Source of the DNA: Dyella sedimenti
Lineage (GTDB): Bacteria; Pseudomonadota; Gammaproteobacteria; Xanthomonadales; Rhodanobacteraceae
Direction: 5' to 3'
NCBI RefSeq assembly: GCF_022760995.1
Contig: NZ_JAKWJO010000001.1
Span: forward strand, 682,001 to 746,000
Length of the DNA stretch: 64,000 nucleotides
The notes under the pieces are model-generated. The model did no database searches. It had not been told where the DNA came from and saw only the letters and a list, made by a program, of their open reading frames with translations. Made by a program: the position numbers and the translations under genes. This document shows, one piece after another, positions 61,576-64,000 of the stretch (positions are counted from its first letter, which is position 1; each line of letters opens with the position of its first letter).

Positions 61576-61602
61576 AAAAAAAGCCGCGGTTTCCCGCGGC
61601 TT
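61576..61602 (-). terminator. Rho-independent terminator after tsf
   Basis: On the - strand AAGCCGCGG and CCGCGGCTT (61602-61581, loop GAAA) run into a T-tract (61582-61576), 30 bases after the tsf stop. Confidence 0.9.
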
Positions 61603-61631
61603 TTCCTGGGTATCACATGAAGCGGGAAGCC

Positions 61632-62510
61632 TTAGCCCTGCATCGCCTTGGCGACTTCGGCCAGGTAGTCTTCCTGCACCTTCTCGATGCCTTCGCCCAC
61701 GGCCAGGCGGACCACGGCCACGACGTCGGCGCCTTCCTTCTTCAGGACTTCGCCCACGGTGACGTTGGTGTCGATCACGTACGGCTGGCCGACCAGGGTC
61801 ACTTCCGAGACGATCTTGTTGATCTTGCCGGAGATGATCTTCTCGAGGATCTCGGCCGGCTTGGCCTTGTCCTTCTCGGTCATCTGGCTCAGCGCGATGT
61901 CCTTTTCCTTCGCGATGAACTCGGCCGGGACGTGTTCCGGCTTGATGTGCGGCGGGTTCATGGCCGCCACGTGCATGGCGATGCCCTTGGCCAGCTCTTC
62001 CGAGCCGCCCTTGAGCGCCACGATCACGCCGATCTTGCCGCCGTGCGAGTAGGTGGCCAGTGGGCCATCGTTCTCGATGCGGGCCACGCGGCGCACTTCG
62101 ATCTTCTCGCCGATGGTGGCGGTCTGGGCCTTGGCGGCGGACTCGACGTTGTCGGCGCCCGGGAAGGCGGCGGCCTTGGCGGCGTCGATGTCGGCGGCGC
62201 CGGAAGCCAGCACGGCCTCGGCGACGTCGTTGGTGAACTGGATGAAGTTCGGCGCCTTGGCGACGAAGTCGGTCTCGCTGTTCACTTCGACTAGCACGGC
62301 CTTGCCGTTGGCCTGGGCGGTGGCGATGCGACCTTCGGCGGCCACGCGGTCGGCCTTCTTGTCGGCCTTGGCCAAGCCGGTCTTGCGCAGGTACTCGATG
62401 GCGGCGTCGATATCGCCGTTGTTCTCGACCAGCGCCTTCTTGCAATCCATCATGCCGGCGCCGGAGCGCTCGCGCAGTTCGCTAACCAGTTTTGCGGTAA
62501 TGGCGGTCAT
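61632..62510 (-). CDS. tsf: Elongation factor Ts
   Basis: Nucleotide exchange factor for EF-Tu. The 292-residue product has [20 protein letters not shown], the TDFVAK contact motif, and a dimerisation core. Co-transcribed with rpsB (58-base gap), then terminated. Confidence 0.97.
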   Translation of the reverse strand: MTAITAKLVSELRERSGAGMMDCKKALVENNGDIDAAIEYLRKTGLAKADKKADRVAAEGRIATAQANGKAVLVEVNSETDFVAKAPNFIQFTNDVAEAVLASGAADIDAAKAAAFPGADNVESAAKAQTATIGEKIEVRRVARIENDGPLATYSHGGKIGVIVALKGGSEELAKGIAMHVAAMNPPHIKPEHVPAEFIAKEKDIALSQMTEKDKAKPAEILEKIISGKINKIVSEVTLVGQPYVIDTNVTVGEVLKKEGADVVAVVRLAVGEGIEKVQEDYLAEVAKAMQG

Positions 62511-62568
62511 CTGGGTTCCTCAAAAGCTTTGATGCGCCCCGGTCCTCGCGGGCCGGGGCAGGGAGGGC

Positions 62569-63459
<891 letters not shown>

Positions 63460-63602
63460 GGGTAAAACTCCGAGTTGTTGGGCCGCCCTTTGCGGGGAGT
63501 GGCCCGGGGGTTGGGACCTCCACGCATCCCCGGCTTCGACCCCGCCGGCCCTTGGTTGGTGATGGGCTGGGCGGGGCACCCCGAAGGCGGTGCCGATGCG
63601 TG
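63460..63602 (-). promoter_or_regulatory. Structured rpsB leader
   Basis: The - strand RNA upstream of rpsB has a closing helix CACGCATC/GATGCGTG (63602-63595 with 63528-63521). Inside are a 6-bp hairpin GGCACC/GGTGCC (63594-63589 with 63580-63575) and a likely GCCC/GGGC stem. In E. coli the rpsB leader mediates repression by S2; the same is plausible here but unproven. I could not settle the promoter. No gene is seen in 63460-63804. Confidence 0.5.
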
Positions 63603-63804
63603 TGTGGCGTTTAAGTAGTCCAATCAAGGACTTGTAGGGGTTGTACCGCAACGCGGTTACAATCTTCCCCGCTTTGCGACGACCGGCGGCGTCGATGGAA
63701 TCCGACACGCCGGCCAGCAAAACTTGGAAATTGTAGCCGGTGCGCCGGCAGCGCGGCAAGTTGCTGTGGATTCAAGGAATTGAGTCCCGGGCGATTGCCG
63801 CCAT

Positions 63805-64000
63805 ATGAGTACAGCTATGGCAGTCACCCTCAAAACCCCCCAAGACATCCAGGCCATGCGCGAGGCCGGCAAGCTGGCCGCCGAGGTGCTGGCCATGCTC
63901 AAGGAGCACGTCAAGCCCGGCGTCACCACCGAGGACCTGGACCGGCTCGCCTACGAGCACATCACCCAGGTGCAGAAGGCCATTCCGGCCAACGTGGGCT
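63805..64000 (+). CDS. map: Methionine aminopeptidase type I (partial, runs off the window)
   Basis: Removes initiator methionine. Only the first 65 codons are present: VTLKTPQDIQAMREAGKLAA and VKPGVTTEDLDRLAYEH match the N-terminus of type I enzymes; the catalytic metal ligands lie beyond the edge. Start at 63805 or the in-frame ATG four codons later. Divergent from rpsB, as in many proteobacteria. Confidence 0.93.
   Translation, partial: MSTAMAVTLKTPQDIQAMREAGKLAAEVLAMLKEHVKPGVTTEDLDRLAYEHITQVQKAIPANVG

Overview
The window looks like a chromosomal segment of a high-GC gammaproteobacterium of the order Xanthomonadales (Rhodanobacter/Dyella/Luteibacter-like is my best guess). The guess rests on GC-rich third codon positions, gene order, a class II DAHP synthase, and REP-like repeats of the GTGGGAGCGCACCCTGTGCGCGAC type. 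It is almost entirely core-genome DNA. I see no CRISPR array, prophage, insertion sequence, tRNA, rRNA or recognisable defence island.

Region 1 (1-18.5 kb, all + strand) is the ribosomal protein supercluster: the end of the str operon (rpsG, fusA, tuf), the S10 operon (rpsJ to rpsQ), the spc operon (rplN to secY) and the alpha operon (rpsM to rplQ). No rpmJ lies between secY and rpsM. Several spacers are unusually long and hairpin-rich: a perfect three-way-junction fold between fusA and tuf, a structured S10 leader, a spacer with its own promoter before rpsH, and a 309-base structured spacer between rpoA and rplQ. A strong terminator follows rplQ.

Region 2 (18.5-25.2 kb) is accessory: dsbB, class II DAHP synthase, a MASE1-type membrane protein with a degenerate NarX/UhpB-like kinase end, and an overlapping pair of periplasmic cytochromes c (diheme and triheme). 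It ends in a deletion scar where remnants of an NAD-dependent epimerase gene and a LysR regulator gene are fused head to head.

Region 3 (25.2-37.5 kb) has a mug-like glycosylase, rng-yhdP-tldD, a YeiH-family transporter with a tiny Cys-rich partner, yjgA(darP), a DUF1653 gene, pmbA and a DUF4870 gene. The TldD and PmbA(TldE) partner genes are under 3 kb apart.

Region 4 (37.5-46.6 kb, - strand) has a secreted Gly-rich protein, ispA, xseB, tilS, a NYN/LOTUS protein, accA and dnaE. Region 5 (46.8-63.5 kb) is an amino-acid permease and a small ORF that interrupt the usual rnhB-dnaE link, followed (- strand) by rnhB, lpxB, lpxA, fabZ, lpxD, bamA, rseP, dxr, cdsA, uppS, frr, pyrH, tsf and rpsB. 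This is the envelope/lipid A and translation cluster, here without skp. The divergent map gene runs off the right edge.

Two families of intergenic palindromes are scattered through regions 1-5. Members of the G-rich family have run into coding sequence: one supplies the DnaE C-terminal codons and stop, one the lpxB start and N-terminal extension, and one the YhdP stop. I found no convincing new multi-gene system. The most interesting signals are RNA-level (fusA-tuf, rpoA-rplQ and rpsB leader structures), the repeat-gene fusions, the Arg/Gly tails of S3 and S2, and the degenerate MASE1 kinase.
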